Of a DNA stretch of 33,168 bases, positions 16,614 through 25,157 are shown one piece after another; positions within the stretch are counted from its first letter, which is position 1, and every line of letters begins with the position of its first letter. The notes under the pieces were generated by a model, which saw only the letters and a program-made list of their open reading frames with translations, was not told where the DNA came from and made no database searches. This DNA is from an uncultured Cytophaga sp. (GTDB lineage: Bacteria > Bacteroidota > Bacteroidia > Cytophagales > Cytophagaceae), in the NCBI RefSeq assembly GCF_937863595.1, contig NZ_CALMGQ010000008.1, positions 1-33,168 on the forward strand, read 5' to 3'. The position numbers and the translations under genes are program-made.

Positions 16614-18683
16614 CTACCCTACAATACTACCTGCACTAACAGCCGAACCGGGTTGTACAAACTTTAACTTGCCATCTGCATCTTCTGCCATTAAGATCAT
16701 TCCTTGCGATACGATACCTTTGATTTCACGCGGCGCAAGGTTTGCTAATAAGGAAACTTGTTGCCCGATGATATCTTCAGGAGCGAAGTGTTCTGCGATG
16801 CCACTTACAACGGTGCGCTCGTCGATGCCCGTATTAAGAGTGAGCTTCAATAGTTTTTTTGTCTTCGCAACTTTCTCTGCTGCAATGATGGTTGCAACAC
16901 GTATATCCATTTTAGCAAAGTCATCGAAGGAAACATTTTCTTTTAAAGGTTTTACTTCTGCGTTGGCAAGGATGTTTGCTTGCTTGGTGTCTTCTAATTT
17001 TTTTACCTGTGCTTCAATGGTTGCGTCTTCGATTTTTTCGAATAACAATTCTGCGGGGTTCAATGTATCACCAGCTTTTAATAAATCGATTGTGCCTGCA
17101 TTGTTCCATGTGTTTGCATTCAAGTTCAACATCGTAAATAATTTCGCAGATGTAAACGGAATGAAGGGTTCAGAAACAATGGCAAGGTTCGCTGCAATCT
17201 GTAAACCGATGTGTAAAATCGTTTTTACGCGCTCTGGATTTTCTTTGTAGATTTTCCAAGGCTCGGTATCTGCCAAATATTTATTTCCCAAACGAGCCAA
17301 GTCCATCATGAAACCAAGCGCCTCACGGAAACGGTATTGTTCAATTGATGCAGCAATTTTACTCGGAAATTCTTTCAGCATTAAAATTGCCGCTTCGTCT
17401 GTTGCTTCAAGTGTTCCTAAAGCAGGGATTATGCCTTCGTAATATTTATGTGACAATACCATAGCACGGTTTACAAAGTTTCCATAAACAGCAACCAACT
17501 CATTGTTGTTGCGTGCTTGGAAGTCTCTCCATGTAAAATCATTGTCTTTTGTTTCGGGTGCATTTGCACAAAGCGCATAACGCAATACGTCTTGCTTGTC
17601 TTTGAATTCTTCCAAATACTCGTGCAACCAAACAGCCCAGTTTCTAGAAGTTGAAATTTTATCGCCTTCTAAATTCATAAACTCATTTGCAGGCACATTA
17701 TCGGGTAGTATAAAACTTCCTTCGGCCTTCAACATGGCAGGGAAGATGATGCAATGGAATACGATGTTGTCCTTACCGATGAAGTGCACCAATTTGGTAT
17801 CGTCTTTCTTCCAGAAATCTTCCCATGTATTTTGTTTGTGTATGGCTTTAATTTCGGAGTTCTTGAAATAATCTTTTGCTGCAGAGATGTATCCAATTGG
17901 TGCATCAAACCATACATACAATACTTTACCTTCCGCACCTGCAACAGGTACAGGTACGCCCCAATCCAAATCACGCGTTACTGCACGGGGTTGCAAGCCT
18001 TGGTCTAGCCACGATTTACACTGACCGTATACATTTGTTTTCCAATTTTTATGATCTTCTAAAATCCATTGTTTTAACCACGGTTCGTAGGTATCCAATG
18101 GTAAGAACCAATGTTTGGTTGATTTCATTACAGGCTTTTCTCCGCTAAGGGTAGAGCGTGGGTTAATCAATTCAGACGGACTTAAGGTAGATCCACATTT
18201 TTCACATTGGTCGCCGTATGCATTTTCATTGCCACACTTCGGACACGTACCTATAATGTATCTGTCTGCTAAAAATTGTTCTGCTTTGGGATCGTAATAT
18301 TGTTCGCTAGTTTGTTCAATGAATTTTCCTTCGTTGTATAATTTTACAAAGAACTCCGAAGATGTTTCTGCATGTATTTTTGAAGACGTTCTAGAATAGA
18401 TATCAAAAGAAATTCCCAATTCTTCAAACGATTGCTTAATCTGAATGTGATATTTATCTACTATTTGCTGTGGCGTAACACCTTCTTTTTTCGCACGAAT
18501 CGTAATGGGTACACCATGTTCATCTGAACCACCAATAAATAATACATTTTCACCTTTTGAGCGTAAAAAACGCGCATAAATATCTGCCGGTACATATACA
18601 CCCGCTAAATGTCCGATGTGAACAGGTCCGTTTGCATAAGGTAGGGCAGAGGTAATGGTATATCTAGAAGGCTTGTTTGTCAT
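16614..18683 (-). CDS. metG: Methionyl-tRNA synthetase with C-terminal tRNA-binding domain
   Basis: Charges tRNA-Met with methionine. From the ATG at 18683 the protein has 689 residues. The HIGH motif is at 22-25 (PVHIGHLAG). A zinc knuckle has Cys147, Cys150, Cys160 and Cys163. The KMSKS-equivalent appears as KISTS (342-346), an accepted variant in this branch. An anticodon-binding helical domain follows. The C-terminal EMAP/Trbp111-like domain (about 580-689, [18 protein letters not shown] to [17 protein letters not shown]) supports dimerisation and tRNA binding. The open frame extends to a TTG at 18707, but the ATG at 18683 gives the standard N-terminus and leaves room for the promoter at 18705-18712. 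It is the only gene of its transcript and diverges from typA across about 700 bp. Confidence 0.97.
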   Translation of the reverse strand: MTNKPSRYTITSALPYANGPVHIGHLAGVYVPADIYARFLRSKGENVLFIGGSDEHGVPITIRAKKEGVTPQQIVDKYHIQIKQSFEELGISFDIYSRTSSKIHAETSSEFFVKLYNEGKFIEQTSEQYYDPKAEQFLADRYIIGTCPKCGNENAYGDQCEKCGSTLSPSELINPRSTLSGEKPVMKSTKHWFLPLDTYEPWLKQWILEDHKNWKTNVYGQCKSWLDQGLQPRAVTRDLDWGVPVPVAGAEGKVLYVWFDAPIGYISAAKDYFKNSEIKAIHKQNTWEDFWKKDDTKLVHFIGKDNIVFHCIIFPAMLKAEGSFILPDNVPANEFMNLEGDKISTSRNWAVWLHEYLEEFKDKQDVLRYALCANAPETKDNDFTWRDFQARNNNELVAVYGNFVNRAMVLSHKYYEGIIPALGTLEATDEAAILMLKEFPSKIAASIEQYRFREALGFMMDLARLGNKYLADTEPWKIYKENPERVKTILHIGLQIAANLAIVSEPFIPFTSAKLFTMLNLNANTWNNAGTIDLLKAGDTLNPAELLFEKIEDATIEAQVKKLEDTKQANILANAEVKPLKENVSFDDFAKMDIRVATIIAAEKVAKTKKLLKLTLNTGIDERTVVSGIAEHFAPEDIIGQQVSLLANLAPREIKGIVSQGMILMAEDADGKLKFVQPGSAVSAGSIVG

Positions 18684-18704
18684 AATTCGTATTGGATTGA
18701 ACTG

Positions 18705-18712
18705 CAAATATA
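18705..18712 (-). promoter_or_regulatory. Putative metG promoter, -7 box
   Basis: TATATTTG on the minus strand, 21 nt before the metG ATG, is a perfect TAnnTTTG match. No -33 TTG was seen. It excludes the TTG 18707 start. Confidence 0.45.
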
Positions 18713-18797
18713 AGAAATATCGCTAAAAGCGGAACGCTTAAGGTTTAAAGCTTTTTTTGCAATTATATTCAAAAATATATTCCCATCTCTAAAGTTT

Positions 18798-18922
18798 GCC
18801 GTGGCTGTGTCTTTTCGACCAACCACCATGTCTCAATCCGAACATGGATAAAATCATGGAAGCGGATAAAAAGTAACATCATTCTGTAGCATGTGGTAGG
18901 TCGAAAAGACACATCCACGGCG
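18798..18922. repeat. 125-bp element with ~33-bp inverted ends (MITE- or REP-like)
   Basis: The left end (18798-18830) and right end (18890-18922) are inverted copies with two mismatches and one indel over about 33 positions. Both contain GTGTCTTTTCGACC. The centre (18831-18889) is non-coding. A solo end occurs at 11343-11370, and a short match (ATCCACGGCGA) at 47-57. No transposase is nearby, so it would be non-autonomous or a structural RNA/REP element. Confidence 0.8.
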
Positions 18923-18942
18923 AGAAATTAAGTGCTTCCGTT

Positions 18943-19031
18943 AAGGCTGAAAGCCTTATATATCTTAGCTAGGGGCATCGCCCCTAGTCCGTATTTGTAT
19001 AATGATCGCTGCTCCTAAGGCTGAAAGCCTT
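18943..19031. repeat. Hairpin cluster: two AAGGCTGAAAGCCTT and one CTAGGGGC palindrome
   Basis: AAGGCTGAAAGCCTT appears identically at 18943-18957 and 19017-19031 (6-bp stems, GAA loops). Between them, CTAGGGGCATCGCCCCTAG (18969-18987) makes an 8-bp stem with a 3-nt loop. The layout resembles REP/BIME-type palindromes. It directly follows the 125-bp element. Confidence 0.75.
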
Positions 19032-19110
19032 ACTCTAAAGTTCAAATTCGATTCGTTCTTGTGAAGTGAAGGCATTGATAATACAATACCAATTTTTAAG
19101 AATTTTTCAC

Positions 19111-19152
19111 CCTTTTAAATGAATTCTCCAACCTTTTAAATGAATTCTCCAA
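19111..19152. repeat. Two perfect 21-bp tandem units
   Basis: 19111-19131 and 19132-19152 are identical, each containing TTTTAAATGAATTCTCC; a partial third follows. It lies in the metG-typA gap. Confidence 0.85.
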
Positions 19153-19243
19153 CCTAATTCTTCCAAAATCAAATACATTTTACCTAAATGATCTATATAT
19201 ATTACATAATCTGTATTTTTTTATTGTTATTTTTTAGAGATTC

Positions 19244-19279
19244 AAAAAAGGCTATTTTAAGCTAGAAAATACCTTTTTT
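19244..19279. terminator. Terminator-like hairpin with no gene feeding it
   Basis: AAAAAAGG (19244-19251) pairs with CCTTTTTT (19272-19279), and an inner ATTTT/AAAAT pair extends the stem. It lies between divergent metG and typA, so no protein gene needs it. AAGCTTTAA-type words follow at 19280-19365. Confidence 0.4.
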
Positions 19280-19376
19280 GGTTTAAGCCTTAAGCTTTTG
19301 GCCTTTCTAAAAAAATATTTTAGCTTCTTTTTTAAAGCTTTAAGCATGAAGCTTTTCGCATTAAACATTTTTTCCG

Positions 19377-19384
19377 TACTTTTG
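19377..19384 (+). promoter_or_regulatory. Putative typA promoter, -7 box
   Basis: TACTTTTG, a perfect TAnnTTTG, 19 nt before the typA ATG. A TTCG at 19355-19358 sits near the -33 position, 18 nt upstream, and is imperfect. Confidence 0.55.
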
Positions 19385-19403
19385 CACCTTATAAAATTCA
19401 TTT

Positions 19404-21212
19404 ATGCAGAGTATCAGAAATATAGCAATTATTGCCCACGTCGATCATGGCAAGACAACATTGGTTGATAAAATCATTCACGCTTCTAAAATATTCAGAG
19501 AGAATCAAGTATTTGAAGACTTGATTTTAGATAACAATGATCAAGAACGTGAGCGTGGTATCACAATCTTGGCTAAGAACGTTTCTATTCGTTATAAAGA
19601 ACATAAAATTAACATTATTGATACACCTGGTCACGCCGATTTCGGTGGTGAGGTTGAGCGTGTATTGAAAATGGCTGATGGTGTAGTATTATTAGTAGAT
19701 GCATTTGAAGGAGCTATGCCTCAAACACGTTTCGTATTAGGTAAAGCATTGGCATTGGGATTGAAACCAATTGTTATTGTTAATAAAGTAGATAAAGAAA
19801 ACTGTCGTCCAGACGAAGTACACGAAGAAGTATTCGACTTAATGTTCAACTTAGGTGCTACAGAGCATCAGTTGGATTTCGTTACACTTTACGGTTCAGG
19901 CCGTGGTGGTTGGATGAACACAGATTGGAAAGTTAAAACAGACAACATTATTCCTTTGTTGGATGCAATTGTTGAGCATATTCCACCTGCACCAGTGCAT
20001 ACAGGTATTCCTCAAATGCAGATCACTTCTTTAGATTACTCAACATTCACTGGTCGTATTGCGATTGGTCGTGTATTTAGAGGTGAATTGAAAGAAGGTG
20101 CTCAATATTCATTAACAAAAGCAGACGGTTCTATCAAAAAAGTAAAAATCAAAGAACTTCATACATTCGAAGGCTTAGGTAGAGTACGTGTTGAAAGCGT
20201 TTTAGCAGGTGATATTTGTGCTGTAGTTGGTATTGAAGATTTCGAAATTGGTGATACAATTACCGATCTTGAAAATCCGGAAGAACTTCCACGTATAGCT
20301 GTTGATGAGCCTACAATGAGTATGCTTTTCACAATTAACAACTCTCCATTCTTTGGTAAAGAAGGTAAATTAGTAACATCTCGCCATATCAGAGATCGTC
20401 TGAACAAAGAATTAGAGAAAAACTTAGCATTACGTATTCAACCAGGTGAGTCTGAAGATAAATTCTTAGTATTCGGTCGTGGTATTCTTCACTTGTCTGT
20501 ATTGATTGAGACAATGAGAAGAGAAGGATATGAATTACAAGTGGGTCAACCACAAGTATTATATAAAGAAATTGATGGCAAACGTTGCGAACCAGTAGAA
20601 GTATTGGTTGTTGACGTTCCGCAAGAAACTTCTGGTAAAGTAATTGAATTAGCAACACAACGTAAAGGTGAGTTGTTGATTATGGAGCCAAAAGGTGACT
20701 TACAACACTTAGAATTTAAAATACCTTCTCGTGGTATTATTGGTTTACGTACAAACGTATTGACTGCAACATTCGGTGAAGCAATCATGACGCACCGTTT
20801 AGACGGTTACGAGCCATACAAAGGTGCTATTGCAGAACGTTCAAGCGGATCTATTATCTCTATGGATAGTGGTGATGTTACAGCGTATGCATTGGATAAA
20901 TTACAAGATCGTGGTAAATTCTTTATCGAACCAGGTGATGTTATTTACCAAGGTATGGTTATTGGCGAGCACAACCGTCAGAACGATATCACGGTAAACG
21001 TTCAGCGTGAGAAAAAATTGACCAACATGCGTGCATCTGGTACAGATGATAACGCTAAGATTGCTCCAAAAATCAACTTCTCTTTAGAAGAAATGATGGA
21101 ATACATTCAGAAGGATGAATACATCGAGGTTACGCCTAAGTCTTTACGTATGCGTAAAATTCTTCTTGACGAAAGTGAACGTTTGAGAAATACGAAAAAA
21201 GAAACAGTTTAA
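19404..21212 (+). CDS. typA: Ribosome-associated GTPase TypA/BipA
   Basis: Translational GTPase that binds the ribosome and helps assembly and stress adaptation. The 602-residue protein has G1 AHVDHGKTT (11-19), G2 within RERGITI, G3 DTPGHADFGGEVER and G4 NKVDK, then domain II (about 200-300). EF-G-like domains III and V follow, with YELQVGQPQVLYKEIDG. The BipA-specific C-terminal domain is marked by SRGIIGLRTNVLTATFGEAIM, RSSGSIISMDSGDVTAYAL and NVQREKKLTNMRASGTDD. All features are intact. Codon use looks typical of a well-expressed gene (frequent CGT for Arg, few rare codons). It is a single-gene unit with its own promoter and terminator. Confidence 0.97.
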   Translation: MQSIRNIAIIAHVDHGKTTLVDKIIHASKIFRENQVFEDLILDNNDQERERGITILAKNVSIRYKEHKINIIDTPGHADFGGEVERVLKMADGVVLLVDAFEGAMPQTRFVLGKALALGLKPIVIVNKVDKENCRPDEVHEEVFDLMFNLGATEHQLDFVTLYGSGRGGWMNTDWKVKTDNIIPLLDAIVEHIPPAPVHTGIPQMQITSLDYSTFTGRIAIGRVFRGELKEGAQYSLTKADGSIKKVKIKELHTFEGLGRVRVESVLAGDICAVVGIEDFEIGDTITDLENPEELPRIAVDEPTMSMLFTINNSPFFGKEGKLVTSRHIRDRLNKELEKNLALRIQPGESEDKFLVFGRGILHLSVLIETMRREGYELQVGQPQVLYKEIDGKRCEPVEVLVVDVPQETSGKVIELATQRKGELLIMEPKGDLQHLEFKIPSRGIIGLRTNVLTATFGEAIMTHRLDGYEPYKGAIAERSSGSIISMDSGDVTAYALDKLQDRGKFFIEPGDVIYQGMVIGEHNRQNDITVNVQREKKLTNMRASGTDDNAKIAPKINFSLEEMMEYIQKDEYIEVTPKSLRMRKILLDESERLRNTKKETV

Positions 21213-21229
21213 TCTGTTTGTAACATATC

Positions 21230-21265
21230 AAAAAGCCTCTATTCAGAAATGGATAGAGGCTTTTT
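21230..21265 (+). terminator. Rho-independent terminator after typA
   Basis: Perfect 13-bp stem, AAAAAGCCTCTAT with ATAGAGGCTTTTT, 10-nt loop, 17 nt after the stop. Confidence 0.92.
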
Positions 21266-21363
21266 ATTTGCTTTATTTTTCAATTGCATTTGAATAGCAA
21301 ATAATATTAAATATCTTAACAATTGTTAATGTAACGTATAAAACTCGAAGTGTATTTTAGCCT

Positions 21364-22299
21364 ATGAGATCATATATCTTTTCTGTCTTAGTAATGATTT
21401 GTTCGTGTTTTAATTCTTTGGCCTATTTAGATGGTGAAAAAGTCCATTTGGTTCATCGAACTACTCTTTCAGGCGATATGAAAGATCAAATAATACCTAA
21501 AGGGAATGTATTTCTATTCCATAGTAATGCGCATATATTAGAGAATTTAGACAGCTTATGGAAGGCTACAGATAGTATTGAGTATCTATCGGATTATGGC
21601 GTGGTATTGATGTACCAAGAAAAATACCAAGATGCTAAAACCGTGTTTTTAACAGTTGAGAAAAGCAGGCCAAATAGTTATTTAACAGCAAGTCATTTGA
21701 GTTCTGTTTACGAGCTGATGGGTGATAATAGCGCTGCACTTCTTTGGGTTCAGAAAGCAATACACCTTAACCCATTATTAAACGATAGCTCGGAGTGGCT
21801 ACACGTTAAAATTCTTGAAGCAAAAATGAACGGAGCGCGTTGTTTTAATTCCGATTTTTTATTGGGTGTAAATTTTGGAAGAGATTCGTTGCCTGTATCT
21901 TCGTTTTCACAGCCAGAATTAATGCGCCTACGCAAAAGTGTTTTTTTGCAGCTCAATGAACAATTGACATTCATTCAGCCAAAAGACAAAATCGTAGCGC
22001 AGCTTTTATTTGATTTAGCGAACCTATCTTTATTGACAGGTGCTGATATATATGCGGTGAATGATGTGTATAGTATGGCAAAAAGTTATGGATATGATGG
22101 GTCATTATTTGATAAGAGAAGCAGCTATGCAAAGAATTTGAGTCTTAAAATAAACCGCGGTCAGTTTTCTAAATCAAATAAAAATGAGAAAGCAAAAAGT
22201 ACGAGTATGAAGACACCCTTGATGATAATTCTAGGTGTTTGCTTTTTACTATTTCCTGTTTTTGCATTTTTATACTTATATAAAAGAATGAAAAGTTAG
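21364..22299 (+). CDS. Exported TPR-like protein with C-terminal membrane anchor
   Basis: A 311-residue protein of unknown function. A signal peptide (about 1-20, MRSYIFSVLVMICSCFNSLA) precedes a helical region where residues ~75-145 look like tetratricopeptide repeats (DYGVVLMYQEKYQDAKTVF; SHLSSVYELMGDNSAALLWV with KAIHLNP). It then has a region without a recognised domain, a charged Ser/Lys linker (about 263-282), and one C-terminal membrane helix (about 285-306) ended by KRMKS. It is therefore probably periplasmic and tethered. A different TPR protein, the BatE-like one, lies 1 kb downstream on the other strand. It has an A/T-rich upstream region with no strong promoter match. Confidence 0.75.
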   Translation: MRSYIFSVLVMICSCFNSLAYLDGEKVHLVHRTTLSGDMKDQIIPKGNVFLFHSNAHILENLDSLWKATDSIEYLSDYGVVLMYQEKYQDAKTVFLTVEKSRPNSYLTASHLSSVYELMGDNSAALLWVQKAIHLNPLLNDSSEWLHVKILEAKMNGARCFNSDFLLGVNFGRDSLPVSSFSQPELMRLRKSVFLQLNEQLTFIQPKDKIVAQLLFDLANLSLLTGADIYAVNDVYSMAKSYGYDGSLFDKRSSYAKNLSLKINRGQFSKSNKNEKAKSTSMKTPLMIILGVCFLLFPVFAFLYLYKRMKS

Positions 22300-22444
22300 T
22301 ACAGTGCATGTTATTATAATTAGTAAAATATATTTTTGATTTAGTTTTATCTAAATTATTGTTCTGTCTCATTTTGAATGAATAAAATCTCAATGATTTA
22401 TCATTCTAATTGGTAAAAATAAATTCATATTTTGAATTCAAGCG

Positions 22445-23272
22445 ATGTTTGAACACTATTTTATAAGGAATACGAACAGTAAACTTGTTTATTATTTTTA
22501 TGATACTGGTTGTAAAGAGACCTTATTTTTATTCCACGGTTTTGGTCAAAGCAACGTAGTATTTCAGCCCTATTTAGCCTCATTTGCTTCGCATTTCAAT
22601 ATTATTGTTATTGATTTATTTTTTCATGGCGAAAGTATTGTTGATTCAAACACAAAAGATTTTATTTCAATCTCAGAATGGAATAGCCTCTTTCAATCAA
22701 TTTTAGAAAAACATTCTATACAATCCTTTTCATGTATAGCGTATAGTATTGGCGCGCGTTTTGTAAATACCTTACTAGAAAAACAAGCAAGACAACTAAA
22801 ACGAATTGTATTTATCGCTCCCGATGGTTTTGGTAATACTGTTTGGTTTCGATTGGCAACATCAACAAAGTTTACGCGATATCTATTTAAAAAATCAATG
22901 GAAGATCCGTCTATTATTTTGTTGATATTGAATGTGTTTTCATTTTTCAATTTATACAATCGACAGACGATACGATTTATAAAACGAAATTTAGAATCTC
23001 TAGATCACAGACAAAAAATCTATTATACGTGGACGTATTTTAGAAATTTAAAAATCAAGAAAAGTGATTTTGTAAAAAGCATTACCGAACATGCTATTTT
23101 ATTTCTCTGTATATGTGGTACACAAGATGAAATGGTGGCTCAAGATGTTCTCAAAGAAATGTGTATGGCAACCTCCTCGAAATTTGTTATTATTGATTTG
23201 CCGCATAAAAAAATGCTTGAGGCAATTCAACTTCAAGCAGTGAACGATTTTTTAATTTTCGATCGGCAATAA
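22445..23272 (+). CDS. Alpha/beta-hydrolase fold protein
   Basis: A 275-residue protein of the alpha/beta hydrolase superfamily without a predicted signal peptide. Seen: oxyanion-region HGFGQSNVVF (about 35-44); DLFFHGES (about 58-65); the nucleophile elbow AYSIGARF with Ser near residue 101, where the usual first Gly of GxSxG is Ala; an acid-bearing GTQDEMV; and a late His in LPHKKML (about 253). These give a plausible Ser-Asp-His triad. Substrate unknown. The 3' end overlaps the convergent BatE-like gene by 21 nt. Confidence 0.85.
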   Translation: MFEHYFIRNTNSKLVYYFYDTGCKETLFLFHGFGQSNVVFQPYLASFASHFNIIVIDLFFHGESIVDSNTKDFISISEWNSLFQSILEKHSIQSFSCIAYSIGARFVNTLLEKQARQLKRIVFIAPDGFGNTVWFRLATSTKFTRYLFKKSMEDPSIILLILNVFSFFNLYNRQTIRFIKRNLESLDHRQKIYYTWTYFRNLKIKKSDFVKSITEHAILFLCICGTQDEMVAQDVLKEMCMATSSKFVIIDLPHKKMLEAIQLQAVNDFLIFDRQ

Positions 23273-23986
23273 GTATACATCTCGAATGAACGCTTGCTTG
23301 TCTTTCCAAGATATTTCATACCAGACACCCTCTTTTTTTATAATACGAACGCGATGTCCTGCATCTACACGTTCTATTTCGGCTGCACCAGGAGAGGGGC
23401 CTTCCATGATTAAACAATCGTTATTAATAATACCCATTAAGGGAGTGATATCATAATTATTCAAATAAAAGGCAGCTCCTAATAAGATTAAGAATAAGAG
23501 TGGACGAATACCCAATCCAACCGCTTTTCTTTTCCTGATATATAAATACACAATGAAAGGAAAGCCAATGGCACTAATTGAAAAGATTATGTAGTAATAA
23601 TATTGTTTATAGATGGATATGAGATATTGTAAATCGGTATAACCATAACCAATTAAATTATATTGATTGCCCATGTCTTCCATTTTTTGAATCACGCGAC
23701 CATCTGGATAGTAGGAATACATTACGTTTAAATAATATAAGGCCATTACATATTGTTCGTTCGCTTCTTCAATCATAGCCATTCTGGCTAGCATTTGTTG
23801 CGAAAAAGCTTTATCATTTTCAAAAGCTTTTTTGTAATTATTAAGGCAAGCTTGGTAATCTTTTTTTTCGAACAGCGAATCGCCGCGTATTATATTGCTG
23901 TTATTAAGTGAATTAGCAGACGTGTTGAAAACTATAGATATAAAAATCAATAATAGGAGGAATATTTTAGGAGTATGTCTTGTCAT
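23252..23986 (-). CDS. BatE-like TPR and SH3-domain membrane protein
   Basis: A protein of 244 residues from the ATG at 23986. It has a signal peptide or first membrane segment (about 6-24), a short TPR-like repeat region (RGDSLFEKKDYQACLNNYKKAF), two membrane helices (about 128-147 and 160-178), and a C-terminal bacterial SH3 domain (GPSPGAAEIERVDAGHRVRIIKKEGVWYEISW). This order matches BatE of the Bacteroidota aerotolerance (bat) cluster, but no batA-D genes are nearby, so I use the name by architecture only. Starts at ATG 24013 and TTG 24019 are also open but overlap the tRNA promoter; ATG 23986 gives a normal signal peptide. Confidence 0.75.
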   Translation of the reverse strand: MTRHTPKIFLLLLIFISIVFNTSANSLNNSNIIRGDSLFEKKDYQACLNNYKKAFENDKAFSQQMLARMAMIEEANEQYVMALYYLNVMYSYYPDGRVIQKMEDMGNQYNLIGYGYTDLQYLISIYKQYYYYIIFSISAIGFPFIVYLYIRKRKAVGLGIRPLLFLILLGAAFYLNNYDITPLMGIINNDCLIMEGPSPGAAEIERVDAGHRVRIIKKEGVWYEISWKDKQAFIRDVYLLPIEN

Positions 23987-24010
23987 TTTCAGGATTCTCA
24001 CGTACTTTTG
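23980..24010 (+). promoter_or_regulatory. tRNA-Lys promoter (copy 1)
   Basis: The -33 TTG (23980-23982) and -7 TACTTTTG (24003-24010) are separated by 20 nt, matching the Bacteroidota consensus. The promoter lies 39 nt before the tRNA and overlaps the 5' end of the divergent BatE-like gene. Confidence 0.75.
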
Positions 24011-24049
24011 CATTCGCAATTACGGAAAAATAATTCGTAAAAGCACAAC

Positions 24050-24122
24050 GATTCTGTAGCTCAGCCGGTAGAGCATAACACTTTTAATGTTAGGGTCCTG
24101 GGTTCGAATCCCAGCGGGATCA
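24050..24122 (+). tRNA. tRNA-Lys (anticodon TTT), copy 1
   Basis: 73 nt. The acceptor stem GATTCTG/CGGGATC closes with one T-G and one G-T pair. The anticodon loop CTTTTAA gives TTT, and the T-arm GGGTTCGAATCCC is standard. CCA is not encoded. Identical in sequence to the copy at 24987. Confidence 0.97.
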
Positions 24123-24126
24123 CAGA

Positions 24127-24161
24127 AAAAAGGCTTCAATCAAACGATTGAGGCCTTTTTT
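24127..24161 (+). terminator. Terminator after tRNA-Lys copy 1
   Basis: AAAGGCTTCAATC pairs with GATTGAGGCCTTT around AAAC, followed by T's. A strong rho-independent form. Confidence 0.9.
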
Positions 24162-24296
24162 ATTTAAAAAAGAAAGACGAGCTAGATGGATCATTGTGAA
24201 CGAAGTTGCACAATGAATTGTATAGTAAAGGCTTCTATAGTAGTTGAGTTGTAAGGTTGAGTATTTCTCATTAGGGCTATTTAGTAGGTTACATTT

Positions 24297-24620
24297 ATGC
24301 AAATAGGTACGGTAGAAATCATTTCCAATAGTATTGTCTTCATTACAATCCTCGATTTTATTTTTGATACATTTCTATCAGAAAGTATAGTTTCATCTAT
24401 TCGAAAAATGATTCGTAAAACGGACAATGTTTCAGCATTTATTAAATCACAAAAAAGAGTCACTTTTTTTAGTATTCTTTGTAAGCTACTATCCTTGTCG
24501 TTACTTATATTTTCAGTATTATTTTTACATTTAGCATGGCCCGAATTAATACTCCATATGCTCGCCATTAGCATATTTATAGCCAATATTACGGGTTTGG
24601 TTACTAAGGCGATCCATTAA
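24297..24620 (+). CDS. Small membrane protein, unknown
   Basis: A 107-residue frame with an N-terminal hydrophobic segment (about 5-27), a basic middle (SSIRKMIRKTDNVSAFIKSQKR) and two closely spaced helices (about 55-75 and 82-102). No family recognised. It sits alone between the two tRNA-Lys genes. An opposite-strand frame of 101 residues (24281-24586) overlaps it almost fully, but its composition is less protein-like and it lacks membrane segments of normal shape. I favour this strand with limited confidence. Confidence 0.45.
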   Translation: MQIGTVEIISNSIVFITILDFIFDTFLSESIVSSIRKMIRKTDNVSAFIKSQKRVTFFSILCKLLSLSLLIFSVLFLHLAWPELILHMLAISIFIANITGLVTKAIH

Positions 24621-24916
24621 TTAAATTTCATAAATTATTTTTAAGGAAAATAGGCTTGAATCATTTCTACAATCTGTTGCAGCTCTGAAATCAATATTTA
24701 GGTAGTAAGAGTATGAAACGGTTTTTCAATGGATCAGTAGTTATTTGGTTGGCAGACCCTCTTTAAAAATAATTTCTTAGTCTTTTTATGCTTTGTAGAT
24801 AAAATATTTAATTTTTTTTTGAGACTATTTTTTTGCTAAATGGCTATATTTCAATTAAAATGGATGATTAGTGTTTTACATCTGCTTATAATCGATACAT
24901 TCTTATTAGGTGAAAG
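24621..24916. other. AT-rich gap before the second tRNA-Lys
   Basis: No frame or repeat here that I can support; very AT-rich. Confidence 0.5.
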
Positions 24917-24947
24917 TTTGTTTATATATTAAAAAATGCTACTTTTG
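24917..24947 (+). promoter_or_regulatory. tRNA-Lys promoter (copy 2)
   Basis: -33 TTTG (24917-24920) and -7 TACTTTTG (24940-24947), separated by 19 nt, 39 nt before the tRNA. Both copies therefore have good promoters at the same distance. Confidence 0.75.
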
Positions 24948-24986
24948 CAATCTCAATTATCGAAAGCAATGACGGTAATTCAGAAT

Positions 24987-25059
24987 GATTCTGTAGCTCA
25001 GCCGGTAGAGCATAACACTTTTAATGTTAGGGTCCTGGGTTCGAATCCCAGCGGGATCA
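24987..25059 (+). tRNA. tRNA-Lys (anticodon TTT), copy 2
   Basis: Identical in its 73 nt to the copy at 24050-24122, and the next 11 nt after the tRNA are also identical. Further flanking DNA differs. Confidence 0.97.
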
Positions 25060-25063
25060 CAGA

Positions 25064-25098
25064 AAAAAGGTTGTAGTCGAATAGACTGCAACCTTTTT
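25064..25098 (+). terminator. Terminator after tRNA-Lys copy 2
   Basis: AAAAAGGTTGTAGTC pairs with GACTGCAACCTTTTT (one T-G pair) around a 5-nt loop, then a T-rich run. Confidence 0.9.
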
Positions 25099-25157
25099 CT
25101 TTTTTTAGCTGTTTTCATGTGACATACAATAATCGAAATTTCATTTTATATCTATCT

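Noticed and set aside
16429..17250. 273-codon plus-strand frame
   Set aside because: Mostly antisense to metG, which is unambiguous; composition is that of a reversed coding strand. Only its first codons cover the 58-nt repeat.
19111..19152. Possible operator formed by 21-bp tandem repeat
   Set aside because: More than 200 bp from the typA promoter and not palindromic; kept only as a repeat.
24281..24586. 101-codon minus-strand frame
   Set aside because: Overlaps the plus-strand small membrane frame; it has less protein-like composition and no recognisable feature.
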